From: an uncultured Methylophaga sp.
GTDB lineage: Bacteria; Pseudomonadota; Gammaproteobacteria; GCF-002020875
Assembly (NCBI GenBank): GCA_937877715.1
Contig: CALEHW010000024.1
Location: 48,944-112,943 of the forward strand
DNA: 64,000 nucleotides
Direction of reading: 5' to 3'
The first letter of the stretch is position 1. Each line of letters opens with the position of its first letter. Both the position numbers and the translations under genes were made by a program. Below are positions 9,446-17,488 of the stretch, piece by piece. The notes beneath the pieces are model-generated. The model saw nothing but the letters and a program-made list of their open reading frames with translations. It was not told the origin of the DNA and searched no databases.

Positions 9446-10671
9446 TGAATAACACCATAGCCAGCTACCACTATCGGGGGCGGCATGGTGATGGACGCCT
9501 TGAGGATGGCACAATGAGTGCGGATTCCCCTCATACTGTTGCAGATCATCTCTACGCAAGGGGTATTATCCCAATTGAGATTGTCCGTATTAGAGAGAGG
9601 GCAGTGCTGGATTTATGGTTTGCTCAGGGAGTGCACGTAGGGTCACAGGAACTTGCCCTTTTCTGTCGTCAGCTCTATACGATGCTACAGGCAGGGGTTC
9701 CGATTCATGTTGCACTGCGTGAGATCTCAACTACCATGCACCATAAGGGGCTGGCACAACGACTCAAGAATATAATAGAGATGATTGAGAATGGTGCCAG
9801 ACTCTCTGACTCCCTTAGTAAACACCCAACTGTATTCTCTCCGCTCTTTGTAAATATTGTTCGTGCAGGAGAGAGTACAGGCAAGCTGGATGATATCTTT
9901 CTCAATCTTTCGGAACATCTTGAAAAAGAGCATCTACTTCGTGAGAAGCTGACTTCAGCCCTGCGCTACCCGCTGATCCTGATTACCATGGCTATCACAG
10001 CGATCATAATCATTACAATTTTTGTCGTTCCGGTATTTGCAGGGATGATTGAGTCTGCAGGAGGAGAGATGCCACTACCTACCCGCATTCTGATGGCGAT
10101 CTCATACTTTTTTCAGAACCATCTGCTGATGACTGGTGTAATTACGGGGTCACTGTTTGGGCTCTACCGCTTTCACCGTTCCACTGTTGCCGGAAGACTG
10201 TTCTGGGATGGTTTGTTATTAAAGATTCCGGGATTTGGTGTGCTTGCACAGATGGGTTTTTTGGGTCGCTTTGCCCGTTCATTTGCACTGGTTTCAGATG
10301 CGGGAATTCCAGTTATGCAGGGGCTGTCCCTGGCGGCAGGTACCGTTGAGAACAGTTATGTCAGATCAAAAATCAATCAGCTGGGTGAACGGGTTTCCGA
10401 GGGTGAATCATTTATTCAGAGCGCAAAGAAGGTTGGTATCTTTACCCCGATGATGCTGCAGATGTTGCAGGTGGGAGAGGAGACCGGTGAGTTGGATGAA
10501 CTGCTGGGCCATGTAGCTGACCACTATGAGCGGGAGCTCAACCATGCGTTGAAAAATATCAATGCGCTGATTGAGCCGCTGATGCTGATCCTGATTGGTG
10601 GTCTGGTGCTGGTTCTTGGGCTGGGTGTCTTTCTCCCCTATCTGGAGACGCTAAAATCTGCGCTCCTCTGA
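9445..10671 (+). CDS. mshG: MshG, inner-membrane platform protein (PilC/GspF family)
   Basis: This 408-residue T2SSF-family protein has two repeated cytoplasmic helical domains (about residues 70-195 and 275-395), each beginning with FxRQL..ML.AGVP-like and FARSFAL..AGIP-like strings. It has three main hydrophobic helices (about 175-200, 220-240 and 375-400). It forms the rotary platform between the ATPase and the pilus base. The ATG overlaps the mshE stop (TGATG), implying translational coupling; a TTG just upstream is a weaker alternative. Confidence 0.93.
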   Translation: MNNTIASYHYRGRHGDGRLEDGTMSADSPHTVADHLYARGIIPIEIVRIRERAVLDLWFAQGVHVGSQELALFCRQLYTMLQAGVPIHVALREISTTMHHKGLAQRLKNIIEMIENGARLSDSLSKHPTVFSPLFVNIVRAGESTGKLDDIFLNLSEHLEKEHLLREKLTSALRYPLILITMAITAIIIITIFVVPVFAGMIESAGGEMPLPTRILMAISYFFQNHLLMTGVITGSLFGLYRFHRSTVAGRLFWDGLLLKIPGFGVLAQMGFLGRFARSFALVSDAGIPVMQGLSLAAGTVENSYVRSKINQLGERVSEGESFIQSAKKVGIFTPMMLQMLQVGEETGELDELLGHVADHYERELNHALKNINALIEPLMLILIGGLVLVLGLGVFLPYLETLKSALL

Positions 10672-10709
10672 AATAGCACAAACAACTACTCTATCGTCTC
10701 AATAACCAT

Positions 10710-12758
10710 ATGATTTCAGCTATGACAACGCATCGCCTGCCAACTGTGTTAGTTGTTGCAGCAATGGGTGCCAGTGTCTTTTTTCAGGGGCAGCCCAATA
10801 TGTGGGTGCTGTCGCTAACCATCTTTCTGCTCTCGCTTTGGCTGGTGCATAGCCTCTGGGCTGCCTATGGCAGTCGTCAGCCAATACTGAAGGGGCCACT
10901 CCCCTGGTTGGTGATCGGCTGGTGGGGGTGGGCCGGACTGAGTTGGTTCTGGAGTCTGTCGCCAGCCATGACCGCTATCTACTTCTGGTGGATTGCCGGG
11001 ATGCCACTGGCCTATCTTGCGTTCACACTCAGGCCGCTTAGTGAGGAGCAGTGGAGGGGTGTCCTTGCAGGGCTGAGAATAATCGGGCTGTTGCTGGTGG
11101 GGTATGCGCTACTGCTATGGGTGCGTGATGGAGATCGATCATTTCAGGCCACCTTCCTCAACCACAATAACCTGGCGGCACTGCTGAATCTGCTGCTGTT
11201 TCCGGTTGCCGCGGAGTTTCTCCACTCTGAAACCAGAGGGCAACAACAGCTGCTTAAGGGGGCGCTGATTTTTATCCTTGCACTGGGGGTGGCACTGACG
11301 CTGGGGCGTGGTGCCGGGCTTGCCCTGTTGGGTGGAGTAGTAGTTCTTCTATGGACATTCCACAAGGCAATTTCGCGCCAGAAAATGGTGGTTTTGGTGT
11401 TGCTGATTGCTGCCGCATTTCTGGTCTCCCATATGGTCCACTATGGGGTGGGAGGGGTAATCAGCAGGTTCGCCACACTCGCCCCGGATAGTATCTACCA
11501 CTCGGGAGTTCCCCGCTATATCATCTGGGAGGCCACCTGGCTGATGGGGAGTGAGTACCCATGGCTTGGCAGTGGTCTGGGAACCTTTGCTCAGCAGTTT
11601 CCTCAGTACCAGCATCCAGAGGATGGAATGCGCTACTTTGCACACAATGACTATCTCCAGAGCTGGCAGGAGACAGGGATTCCAGGCCTCTTGTTGCTCC
11701 TGTCGATCGTTGGCTGGACAGCACTCAGGTGGTTTCGTGTTGTCAGTGATAAAACCATCCCCCAAGAGAGTCGTCTGGAGTTGAGTGGGATCGCGATTGG
11801 ACTGGGTGCCGTCTTCCTCCATACGGCCCTTACCTTCAATCTCTATATCCCCTCCATACTGATTGTTTGTGGCCTCTATCTGGCACGGATGGAGCAGTTG
11901 GCTCCAAACCTGCCGTCAACCACTCGATTTAATGCCAGGAACTATCTGCGTCCCTCTATATTTGGACTGATTTTGGCTGCCATGCTGATTCTGCCAGCTC
12001 TCTTTCTTGCCAAGGTTTCACTTTCGGATTGGGAGGAGCAGCAGGCACTAAATGCACTAAAGGCAGGGGAGTGGCTGGAGGCCGACCAGTACTATGCTGA
12101 TTCCACCAACATCTGGCCAGGCTATGAGTTAAGGCTGATTCAGCGCGCAAAGATTCGCCGTCTGATGATCCATAAACTACGTCGCAATGCATCTCTGCAG
12201 CTACAGAACAGCTCTGACTATGATCAATTCAGCAGTTTTCGTATCTCCGGCACTACCCTTGACCTTGAGGGTGGGGATGATCCTATTCTTCCAACCCCCT
12301 ATAGCCCGCTGGATCAGCCGGGCCACCCCTTTTTGCAGCAGCAGCTCTTCGATGAGGCAATCGGGCTACTGACCCATCCTCGGGTGGAGCGCTCCCTTCT
12401 GGGGGACGGCTGGATGGAGCGAGCGAGACTTTACAGCGAGTTGCCGGATCTGGTTGGTGGAGATGCTGACCTGTTGGCAAAAGAGGCTTTTGAGAAGGCG
12501 CTGGCCCGCTGGCCAAACCATCTTCCATCAAGGGAGCGCTATATCCGTTATCTGATGCGCAAGGGTGATCCGGTCACTGCATGGGGGATCCTGAAGGGGG
12601 GATGGGAGAACCCCCATTATTCGAGTATATATCGACAGGATACCGTCGAGACACTGGCTTCACTAGCTGATGTTCTGCAGAAAAAGTTTGGTATTGGTGC
12701 GGGAGGAGATCCGGAGGAGGATGCAACCCTCTTTCTCTCCGCAAATGGATTTATTTGA
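10710..12758 (+). CDS. O-antigen ligase/Wzy_C-family membrane protein within the pilus locus
   Basis: The 682 residues contain about 10-12 membrane helices (roughly residues 10-400) and then a soluble, helical, possibly TPR-like C-terminal region (about 430-660). The periplasmic loop string ATFLNHNNLAALLN and the later HNDYLQSWQETGIPGLL are hallmarks of the Wzy_C superfamily (WaaL O-antigen ligases, Wzy polymerases, PglL/TfpO O-oligosaccharyltransferases). Lying between mshG and the pilin genes, where Vibrio has mshF/mshB, it is a candidate O-oligosaccharyltransferase that glycosylates the pilin. That substrate is inferred from position only; LPS ligation or another glycan role is possible. 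No ribosome binding site is obvious; an in-frame ATG at 10722 is an alternative start. Confidence 0.8.
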   Translation: MISAMTTHRLPTVLVVAAMGASVFFQGQPNMWVLSLTIFLLSLWLVHSLWAAYGSRQPILKGPLPWLVIGWWGWAGLSWFWSLSPAMTAIYFWWIAGMPLAYLAFTLRPLSEEQWRGVLAGLRIIGLLLVGYALLLWVRDGDRSFQATFLNHNNLAALLNLLLFPVAAEFLHSETRGQQQLLKGALIFILALGVALTLGRGAGLALLGGVVVLLWTFHKAISRQKMVVLVLLIAAAFLVSHMVHYGVGGVISRFATLAPDSIYHSGVPRYIIWEATWLMGSEYPWLGSGLGTFAQQFPQYQHPEDGMRYFAHNDYLQSWQETGIPGLLLLLSIVGWTALRWFRVVSDKTIPQESRLELSGIAIGLGAVFLHTALTFNLYIPSILIVCGLYLARMEQLAPNLPSTTRFNARNYLRPSIFGLILAAMLILPALFLAKVSLSDWEEQQALNALKAGEWLEADQYYADSTNIWPGYELRLIQRAKIRRLMIHKLRRNASLQLQNSSDYDQFSSFRISGTTLDLEGGDDPILPTPYSPLDQPGHPFLQQQLFDEAIGLLTHPRVERSLLGDGWMERARLYSELPDLVGGDADLLAKEAFEKALARWPNHLPSRERYIRYLMRKGDPVTAWGILKGGWENPHYSSIYRQDTVETLASLADVLQKKFGIGAGGDPEEDATLFLSANGFI

Positions 12759-12796
12759 TTTATGTTAATGGCTGGCAATTAATATTGCACAATAAC

Positions 12797-12825
12797 TTGA
12801 CACCTATAACTTTTTGTATGTTAAT
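12797..12825 (+). promoter_or_regulatory. Candidate sigma-70 promoter of the major pilin gene
   Basis: A perfect -35 hexamer TTGACA is followed after 17 bp by GTTAAT (four of six matches to TATAAT). It lies in a 105-bp AT-rich gap directly before the MshA-like pilin gene, where a strong separate promoter for the abundant subunit would be expected. Confidence 0.45.
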
Positions 12826-12863
12826 AAGTAAAAATTAGTCATTCATCATCTTAGGGATTACTT

Positions 12864-13280
12864 ATGAAAATACTGCATACTAGAAAAGGTATTAAAGCTT
12901 TCACCCTGATGGAGGTTGTTATTGTCTTTATCTTGTTAGGAATTCTGGCAGTTGCTGTAATCCCAACATTCACAGAGATGGATGATGTTGGATACCAGAC
13001 AGTTCAGGAGGGGACGTTGGGAGCTCTGAGAACTGCCTGGACAGTTGCATATGCTGATAGTGGCAATGAAGCCCCTACACTAGATGAGGTGGCTGCATTG
13101 GTGACAGGAGTTGATACAAGTGCAACTGTATGTGATTGCACTGATACTGATACTCAGATAACTTGTGCGGAAGTTTATCAGGCTGATGCCACTACAACCA
13201 AAGCAGAATTTGGAGTAAGTGGTTATGCGTGTGAATCAACTGTAGCAACCCCAAATCTTATCGTTATTATTGATGGGTAA
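12864..13280 (+). CDS. MshA-like major type IV pilin
   Basis: A 138-residue type IV prepilin. A 12-residue positively charged leader precedes the processing site KA/FTLMEV, with Glu at +5 and then a 20-residue hydrophobic helix (VVIVFILLGILAVAVIP). The residue before the cleavage point is Ala rather than the usual Gly. PilD-type peptidases can process Ala at -1, but often less efficiently. The C-terminal domain has four or more cysteines (CDC, C, C) that could form the pilin D-loop disulfide. The gene has its own promoter-like sequence and a good ribosome binding site (AGGGAT), suiting the major subunit. The gene and its flanks are more AT-rich than the assembly genes, as is common for fast-evolving pilins. 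Confidence 0.82.
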   Translation: MKILHTRKGIKAFTLMEVVIVFILLGILAVAVIPTFTEMDDVGYQTVQEGTLGALRTAWTVAYADSGNEAPTLDEVAALVTGVDTSATVCDCTDTDTQITCAEVYQADATTTKAEFGVSGYACESTVATPNLIVIIDG

Positions 13281-13319
13281 TCTTAATATATGCGGTTCTT
13301 TTTGCATGAATGCTAACTG

Positions 13320-13829
13320 TTGGTGACATTCAGAAAGAATAATTTAAAGCTTGTTAAGCATAAACTCTTTTTTGTGACAAGTTGTAGGGGGTTTACGCTA
13401 TTTGAGGTTGTTCTGGTTCTTGTATTGATTGGGATTATCTCTGTCGCTGTAATTCCATCTTGGAACAGTGCCCAAGTCAACCTCAACCGCCAATCCGACC
13501 TCCTTGCCCGTAACCTGCGCCATGCGCAGGCAGTGGCGATCCACCGTGCGACACCGCTGACCATTGATCTCTCGGCCGCCGCTTACAGTGTAAAGGATGG
13601 TGTGTCAGTTATTACCGATCCGGCAACCGGGGATCCATTTACCGTCACCCTGGAGAATGGGGTTACCTTCTCCTCCTTTACCGATTTCGATCTCGATAGC
13701 CTGGGGCGCCCATCGAATGGGGTCTCGCTGCTCTCTACCGATACCACTCAGACAATGAACGGTGGCAGCCGGTCCAGGGTGATTACCATTACACCGGTGA
13801 CCGGATCGGTCTCTGTTGCGGAGGGGTAG
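13320..13829 (+). CDS. Minor pilin-like protein (MshC/GspH-like)
   Basis: A 169-residue prepilin with processing site CRG/FTLFEV, Glu at +5 and a hydrophobic helix, then a GspH/FimT-like body. The start is uncertain: TTG at 13320 or GTG at 13323 gives a long 24-residue leader, while GTG at 13374 gives a short one. None has a clear ribosome binding site. Base composition changes inside this gene: the first ~150 bp are AT-rich like the upstream pilin, and the remainder is GC-richer like the downstream pilins. Its position matches mshC of Vibrio. Minor pilins prime pilus assembly at the tip. Confidence 0.75.
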   Translation: MVTFRKNNLKLVKHKLFFVTSCRGFTLFEVVLVLVLIGIISVAVIPSWNSAQVNLNRQSDLLARNLRHAQAVAIHRATPLTIDLSAAAYSVKDGVSVITDPATGDPFTVTLENGVTFSSFTDFDLDSLGRPSNGVSLLSTDTTQTMNGGSRSRVITITPVTGSVSVAEG

Positions 13830-13832
13830 AGG

Positions 13833-14216
13833 ATGAAGATTCCACGCGGCTTTACCCTGATGGAGCTGGTGGTTGTCCTTCTCTTTAGCAGTATATTGGT
13901 GGCAGGAATGGTTCACCTATTTAGTGAGGCAATCGATAGCCTTGATGATAGTGAGACCAAGGTGGTTGCAATACAGCTGGCACAGGAGCGGATGGAGCAG
14001 GTGGTTGCGGAGCGCCGTGCTGATGGTTACGACACCTTCTTCACAACAGGGGATACGGTTACCTTTGATTCTGTCAACTATGTCAGAACCGTCTCATCAA
14101 GCGCCTACAGTGGTGCTGCCTGTCCATCCGGTATGAGCTGCAAGGAGGTTCAGGTAACTGTAGCCGTTGGTGGCACCACCAGGGCGGAATCGACCATGCT
14201 GCTGGTGGACTACTGA
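13833..14216 (+). CDS. Minor pilin-like protein (MshD-like)
   Basis: A 127-residue prepilin with leader MKIPRG, processing site RG/FTLMELVVVLL and Glu at +5. The body carries two cysteines (ACPSGMSC) near the C-terminus. A ribosome binding site (GAGG) precedes the ATG. It follows the MshC-like gene by 3 bp and its stop overlaps the next start (TGATG), so the four pilin-like genes from 13320 to 16041 form one translationally linked set. It occupies the mshD position. Confidence 0.75.
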   Translation: MKIPRGFTLMELVVVLLFSSILVAGMVHLFSEAIDSLDDSETKVVAIQLAQERMEQVVAERRADGYDTFFTTGDTVTFDSVNYVRTVSSSAYSGAACPSGMSCKEVQVTVAVGGTTRAESTMLLVDY

Positions 14217-14755
14217 TGCAGAAGCGGTTAACTCAACAAGGTTTCACACTCTTTGAGGTGATTCTGGTTCTTGTCCTGATGGGGATCTTTGTCTCTATTG
14301 CCGGATCTATGATTCTTCACGCATTCAAGACCAACCAGGATGTACGCAATGCATGGGATACACTCGGCAAACTGCGCTACACCAGTGAACGTCTGGCAAG
14401 GGAGGTTCGGGAGGTACGGCGTGATCCCGCTGACCTGACTGCCTACGATATCACTACCTGGACGGCATCCACCCTTACCTTTGACCGCTATGATGGCACT
14501 GCAGTTACTATTGACTACACCGATGCAGATGACAAGGTCGAGATTACCTACCCCTCTGTAACAGGAACTGCCCAGCTGCTCTCTGATCAGGTGACCTCGT
14601 TTACTCTCAGCTATCTCCAGTCCAACCGCTCTGATGCAGCGACCAGCACCTCGGATATGGCCTATGTGGTGGTAGAGATGACCCTGACGGATGATGGAGT
14701 CAATTATCAGGATCAGGTTGGGGTTAATCTCCGTAACCGAATGGGATGGTACTGA
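14216..14755 (+). CDS. Minor pilin-like protein (MshO/PilW-like)
   Basis: A 179-residue prepilin with leader ending QQG, processing site QG/FTLFEVILVLVLMGIF and Glu at +5. The long beta-rich C-terminal domain (e.g. TSFTLSYLQSN) resembles MshO/PilW/GspJ-type minor pilins. It contains no cysteine in the mature part. Start and stop both overlap neighbouring genes (TGATG), pointing to coupled translation with the MshD-like and MshP-like genes. Minor pilins of this class form the tip-initiating complex. Confidence 0.75.
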   Translation: MQKRLTQQGFTLFEVILVLVLMGIFVSIAGSMILHAFKTNQDVRNAWDTLGKLRYTSERLAREVREVRRDPADLTAYDITTWTASTLTFDRYDGTAVTIDYTDADDKVEITYPSVTGTAQLLSDQVTSFTLSYLQSNRSDAATSTSDMAYVVVEMTLTDDGVNYQDQVGVNLRNRMGWY

Positions 14756-16041
14756 TGAGAACATCACCCATAAGACAACAGAGGGGGATTGCCACCCTGA
14801 TGGGCGCCGCCTTCATGATGGTGGTGGTGTTGGCTGTTCTGGTGAACCTGCTACAGATGACTGGCTCCGATATTATGGATACGGCCGAGCATGAGGATGG
14901 GGCCGATGCGTTTTTTCTGGCAGAGAGTGCAATCGAGCAGGCGGCAGCATCATGGGACAGTGGAACGGCCTGTGTTGATCTTGATGGTGGTGTGGATACC
15001 TCATTCAGTGAGGGTACTTTCTCAATTGACACTGCTGTGCTGCAAACAGATGGACAGTGCAGGGTTAACGTAACAGGGACTGTTAACAGCGCAGTCAGAA
15101 AGCTGCAGGCTGATCTTCAGAGGGGGTGTGATACCACAGGGTGGATTGTGGGCGATTCAGGGACAATCAATCGAAGGATAAGCTCCTCGTGGAGTTTGTC
15201 TGCCTCAACAGTATCTACAAGCCTGAATGCGGTGCACTGTGTGCGAAAAGATAATGCGTGGGCTGTGGGTGAATCCAGTGTTTTACTGCAATGGGATGGA
15301 TCTGTATGGGGTACTGTCAGCTCACCTGTCACTGCTGGATTCAATGGTGTCCATTGTGTTGGAGAAGATGACTGTTGGGCAGTAGGGGGTACAGGTTCTT
15401 CGGGTAAGATTGCTCGATTGAGTGGTGGTACATGGAGTACATCTTCTGCGCCAGCATCTACCGATTGGCAAGCAGTTTACTGTGTAAGCAGTGATGATTG
15501 CTGGGTAGTGGGGGGAAAGGGAAGCAACGGTTTTGTCATCCATTGGAATGGGAGTTCATGGAGTGAATCAACCACTCCAACATCCACGATATGGCTCAGT
15601 GTGCATTGTTCAGGCAGTAGTAATTGCTGGGTTGTTGGAGGAAAAGGAAATAGCGGTGAAGCTATTCAATGGGATGGCGCTACATGGACGGAAGATGCAT
15701 CAATTTCCCCTTCAGCAGATACCATTTGGCGTGGAATTTACTGTGTCAGCAATAATGATTGTTGGCTGGTTGGTGGTAAGGGGGGGAAAGGAGCTACCTT
15801 GCACTGGAATGGATCAGCGTGGAGTGAGGTGTCCAATCCGGTTTCGGATCGTTGGAACTCAGTTCATTGTGTGGCAACGGATGACTGTTGGGCTGCAGGA
15901 GATAGTGGAAGTTCCGGCAGCATTATCCACTGGGACGGTACATCATGGAGCGCATCAACACCGGCATCTTCTGCAAACTGGAATGGGGTACATATTACTC
16001 AACCCACAGCAGTAATTGAGTGGAGTGAGGTTGTTCAGTAG
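14755..16041 (+). CDS. MshP/PilX-like pilus protein fused to a seven-bladed beta-propeller
   Basis: The start is the ATG overlapping the MshO-like stop, giving 428 residues; an ATG nine bases upstream is also in frame. Residues 1-35 form a PilX/MshP-type N-terminus: basic leader with QQRG, then GIATLMGAAFMMVVVLAVLVN, without the Glu-5 of classical pilins. Residues about 36-120 are the small pilin-like body (one Cys pair). From about residue 125 there are six full repeats of 39-45 residues with consensus W-x-x-V-H-C-V-x-x-x-D-C-W-x-V-G-G-x-G...IHWNGSSWS, starting at nt 15223, 15340, 15466, 15592, 15727 and 15853. A leading half-repeat (GWIVGDSG...) and a trailing half (WNGVHI, nt 15979) complement each other. 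This predicts a circularly closed seven-bladed propeller, four blades carrying a conserved Cys pair. MshP proteins normally lack such a domain. A tip-exposed binding role is inferred. Confidence 0.85.
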   Translation: MRTSPIRQQRGIATLMGAAFMMVVVLAVLVNLLQMTGSDIMDTAEHEDGADAFFLAESAIEQAAASWDSGTACVDLDGGVDTSFSEGTFSIDTAVLQTDGQCRVNVTGTVNSAVRKLQADLQRGCDTTGWIVGDSGTINRRISSSWSLSASTVSTSLNAVHCVRKDNAWAVGESSVLLQWDGSVWGTVSSPVTAGFNGVHCVGEDDCWAVGGTGSSGKIARLSGGTWSTSSAPASTDWQAVYCVSSDDCWVVGGKGSNGFVIHWNGSSWSESTTPTSTIWLSVHCSGSSNCWVVGGKGNSGEAIQWDGATWTEDASISPSADTIWRGIYCVSNNDCWLVGGKGGKGATLHWNGSAWSEVSNPVSDRWNSVHCVATDDCWAAGDSGSSGSIIHWDGTSWSASTPASSANWNGVHITQPTAVIEWSEVVQ

Positions 16042-16134
16042 TAGTTGATTTTAGTGGCTGGCAATAGAGAGGGTGCCTGCTATTCTTAACGGTATTGGCT
16101 ATTATGGTGTAGCTAGAAAAGGGGTGAGTCAGTT

Positions 16135-17166
16135 ATGTCGATACTACGGAAGATTCTTCACTATGCTCGTGAAAACGAGCTCTCCGATCTCCATCTACGT
16201 GCCGACCAGCCAATGGCGATACGTGTCGATGGTGAGGTGGTGGTGTTTGAGGGTGATCTGATCAGCGGCGGGGAGCTGCTCCACTTTATCGAGACCCATC
16301 TCTCCTCGCCCGCGCTGCGTGACAGCTTTGAACATGAGCGGGATGCGGATCTGGCAATTGAGATAGAGGAGTTCCGCTTTCGTGCCAACTTCTACCACAC
16401 ATCACATGGGGTGGCCGCTGCACTGAGAAAAATTGAGACCGTGATACCGACAATGGAGAAGCTTGGTCTCCCTGAGGTTATTGATCGTACCTTGCAGGCA
16501 GAGAACGGACTGATTCTGGTAACGGGGCCAACTGGTTCTGGGAAGTCCACCTCGCTGGCAGCTATGGTTGACCGGATCAACCGGCAGCGGCATGGCAATA
16601 TAATCACTATTGAAGATCCAATTGAGTATGTCCATCTCAACCGAAATTGCATCGTCTCCCAACGGGAGGTTGGTCGGGATACCATCTCTTTTGCCCGGGC
16701 ACTACGTGCCTCGCTGCGGGAGGATCCGGATATTATTCTGGTAGGTGAGATGCGTGACCGTGAGACTATCCAGCTTGCGTTGACTGCCGCAGAGACCGGC
16801 CACCTGGTTTTTGGAACGCTGCATACCAGTGGGGCGCCCAACACTGTTAACCGCATTATCGATGTCTTTCCCCCGGCGCAGCAGGACCAGGTACGTGCAC
16901 AGCTCTCACAGTCTCTGCGAGTGGTGATGACCCAGAGATTGCATCGCAGGAGAGATGGCTCTGGTCGTGCCGCCTCTTTTGAGATCATGATGGCAACCTC
17001 TGCGGTACGCAACCTGATCCGTGAGCAGAAGATTCATCAGCTCTACAGTGTGATGCAGACATCTCGTGATGTTGGGATGATAACTATGGAGCAGTCTATT
17101 CAGGAGCTGGTTTCCAATGGTGTCATTGATCTGCAGTCAGGTAGTGGTGTGGCAGATTTGAGGTAG
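16135..17166 (+). CDS. PilT/PilU-type pilus retraction ATPase
   Basis: A 343-residue secretion ATPase of the PilT family. It has an N-terminal PAS-like domain (SDLHLRADQPMAIRVDG), Walker A GPTGSGKS (about residue 128), Asp box EDPIEYVH, Walker B IILVGEMRDRET and His box GTLHTSGAPNTVNRI. The C-terminal region includes MIRE-like EIMMATSAVRNLIREQKIHQ, close to the AIRNLIRE motif needed for PilT retraction, so retraction activity is plausible. A strong ribosome binding site (GGGGTGAG) lies before the ATG. MSHA loci usually rely on a PilT encoded elsewhere, so a locus-resident retraction motor is unusual. PilT versus PilU cannot be settled here. Confidence 0.9.
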   Translation: MSILRKILHYARENELSDLHLRADQPMAIRVDGEVVVFEGDLISGGELLHFIETHLSSPALRDSFEHERDADLAIEIEEFRFRANFYHTSHGVAAALRKIETVIPTMEKLGLPEVIDRTLQAENGLILVTGPTGSGKSTSLAAMVDRINRQRHGNIITIEDPIEYVHLNRNCIVSQREVGRDTISFARALRASLREDPDIILVGEMRDRETIQLALTAAETGHLVFGTLHTSGAPNTVNRIIDVFPPAQQDQVRAQLSQSLRVVMTQRLHRRRDGSGRAASFEIMMATSAVRNLIREQKIHQLYSVMQTSRDVGMITMEQSIQELVSNGVIDLQSGSGVADLR

Positions 17167-17174
17167 GCTGGAAG

Positions 17175-17391
17175 GTGGATAGCTCCTATCAGCTGTTGTT
17201 GACCATTGGAGGTATTCTTCTGTTGGGGCTGCTGACCTCTGTAGTGGCACGCCACACTTTTCTTCTGGGCTGTATTGCCTCTGCAACGGCTCCTGCAGCG
17301 GTACTGGATGTTGTGACAGAATCAGGAGGGGAGACCATTCGGATTTGTGTTTGGCCTCAGTGAGTCGGATATTGTTGAGTATGTGAAGTAG
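17175..17391 (+). pseudogene. Remnant of a cation:proton antiporter gene
   Basis: Starting at GTG (17175) the frame reads DSSYQLLLTIGGILLLGLLTSVVARHTFL, the N-terminal helix of CPA-type Na+/H+ or K+/H+ antiporters. It then jumps directly to LLGCIASATAPAAVLDVV, a segment that in intact proteins lies over a hundred residues further on. The frame ends soon after at a TGA; in another frame RPFGFVFGLSESDIVEYVK continues to a TAG at 17391. This pattern of internal deletion followed by a frameshift indicates a decayed gene. Family assignment is from remembered motif strings, so it needs an alignment. Confidence 0.5.
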
Positions 17392-17488
17392 GTTGATACT
17401 GTCCGTCACACTAGCATGAGTAATCGAACAGTCGCCTTGGGCCAAAAATTGACATCCAAACTAAATGTCCTATTCTGGAGGAAGGAAA

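Noticed and set aside
12775..12790. Possible sigma-54 promoter before the major pilin (TGGC...TTGC)
   Set aside because: The GG and GC elements are separated by 11 bp instead of the required 10, and a normal TTGACA-type promoter lies just downstream.
14228..14767. 179-codon - strand ORF opposite the MshO-like gene
   Set aside because: Antisense shadow; the + strand gene has a clear prepilin signature and coupled start/stop codons.
15223..15996. Regularly spaced repeats at ~126 bp that might be a tandem DNA repeat or CRISPR
   Set aside because: The regularity is at protein level: spacings are multiples of three, nucleotide identity is only moderate, and units encode beta-propeller blades in one open frame. 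There are no spacers.
16392..17012. 206-codon - strand ORF opposite the PilT-type gene
   Set aside because: Shadow of codon-biased PilT coding sequence; Ser/Arg-rich, no motif.
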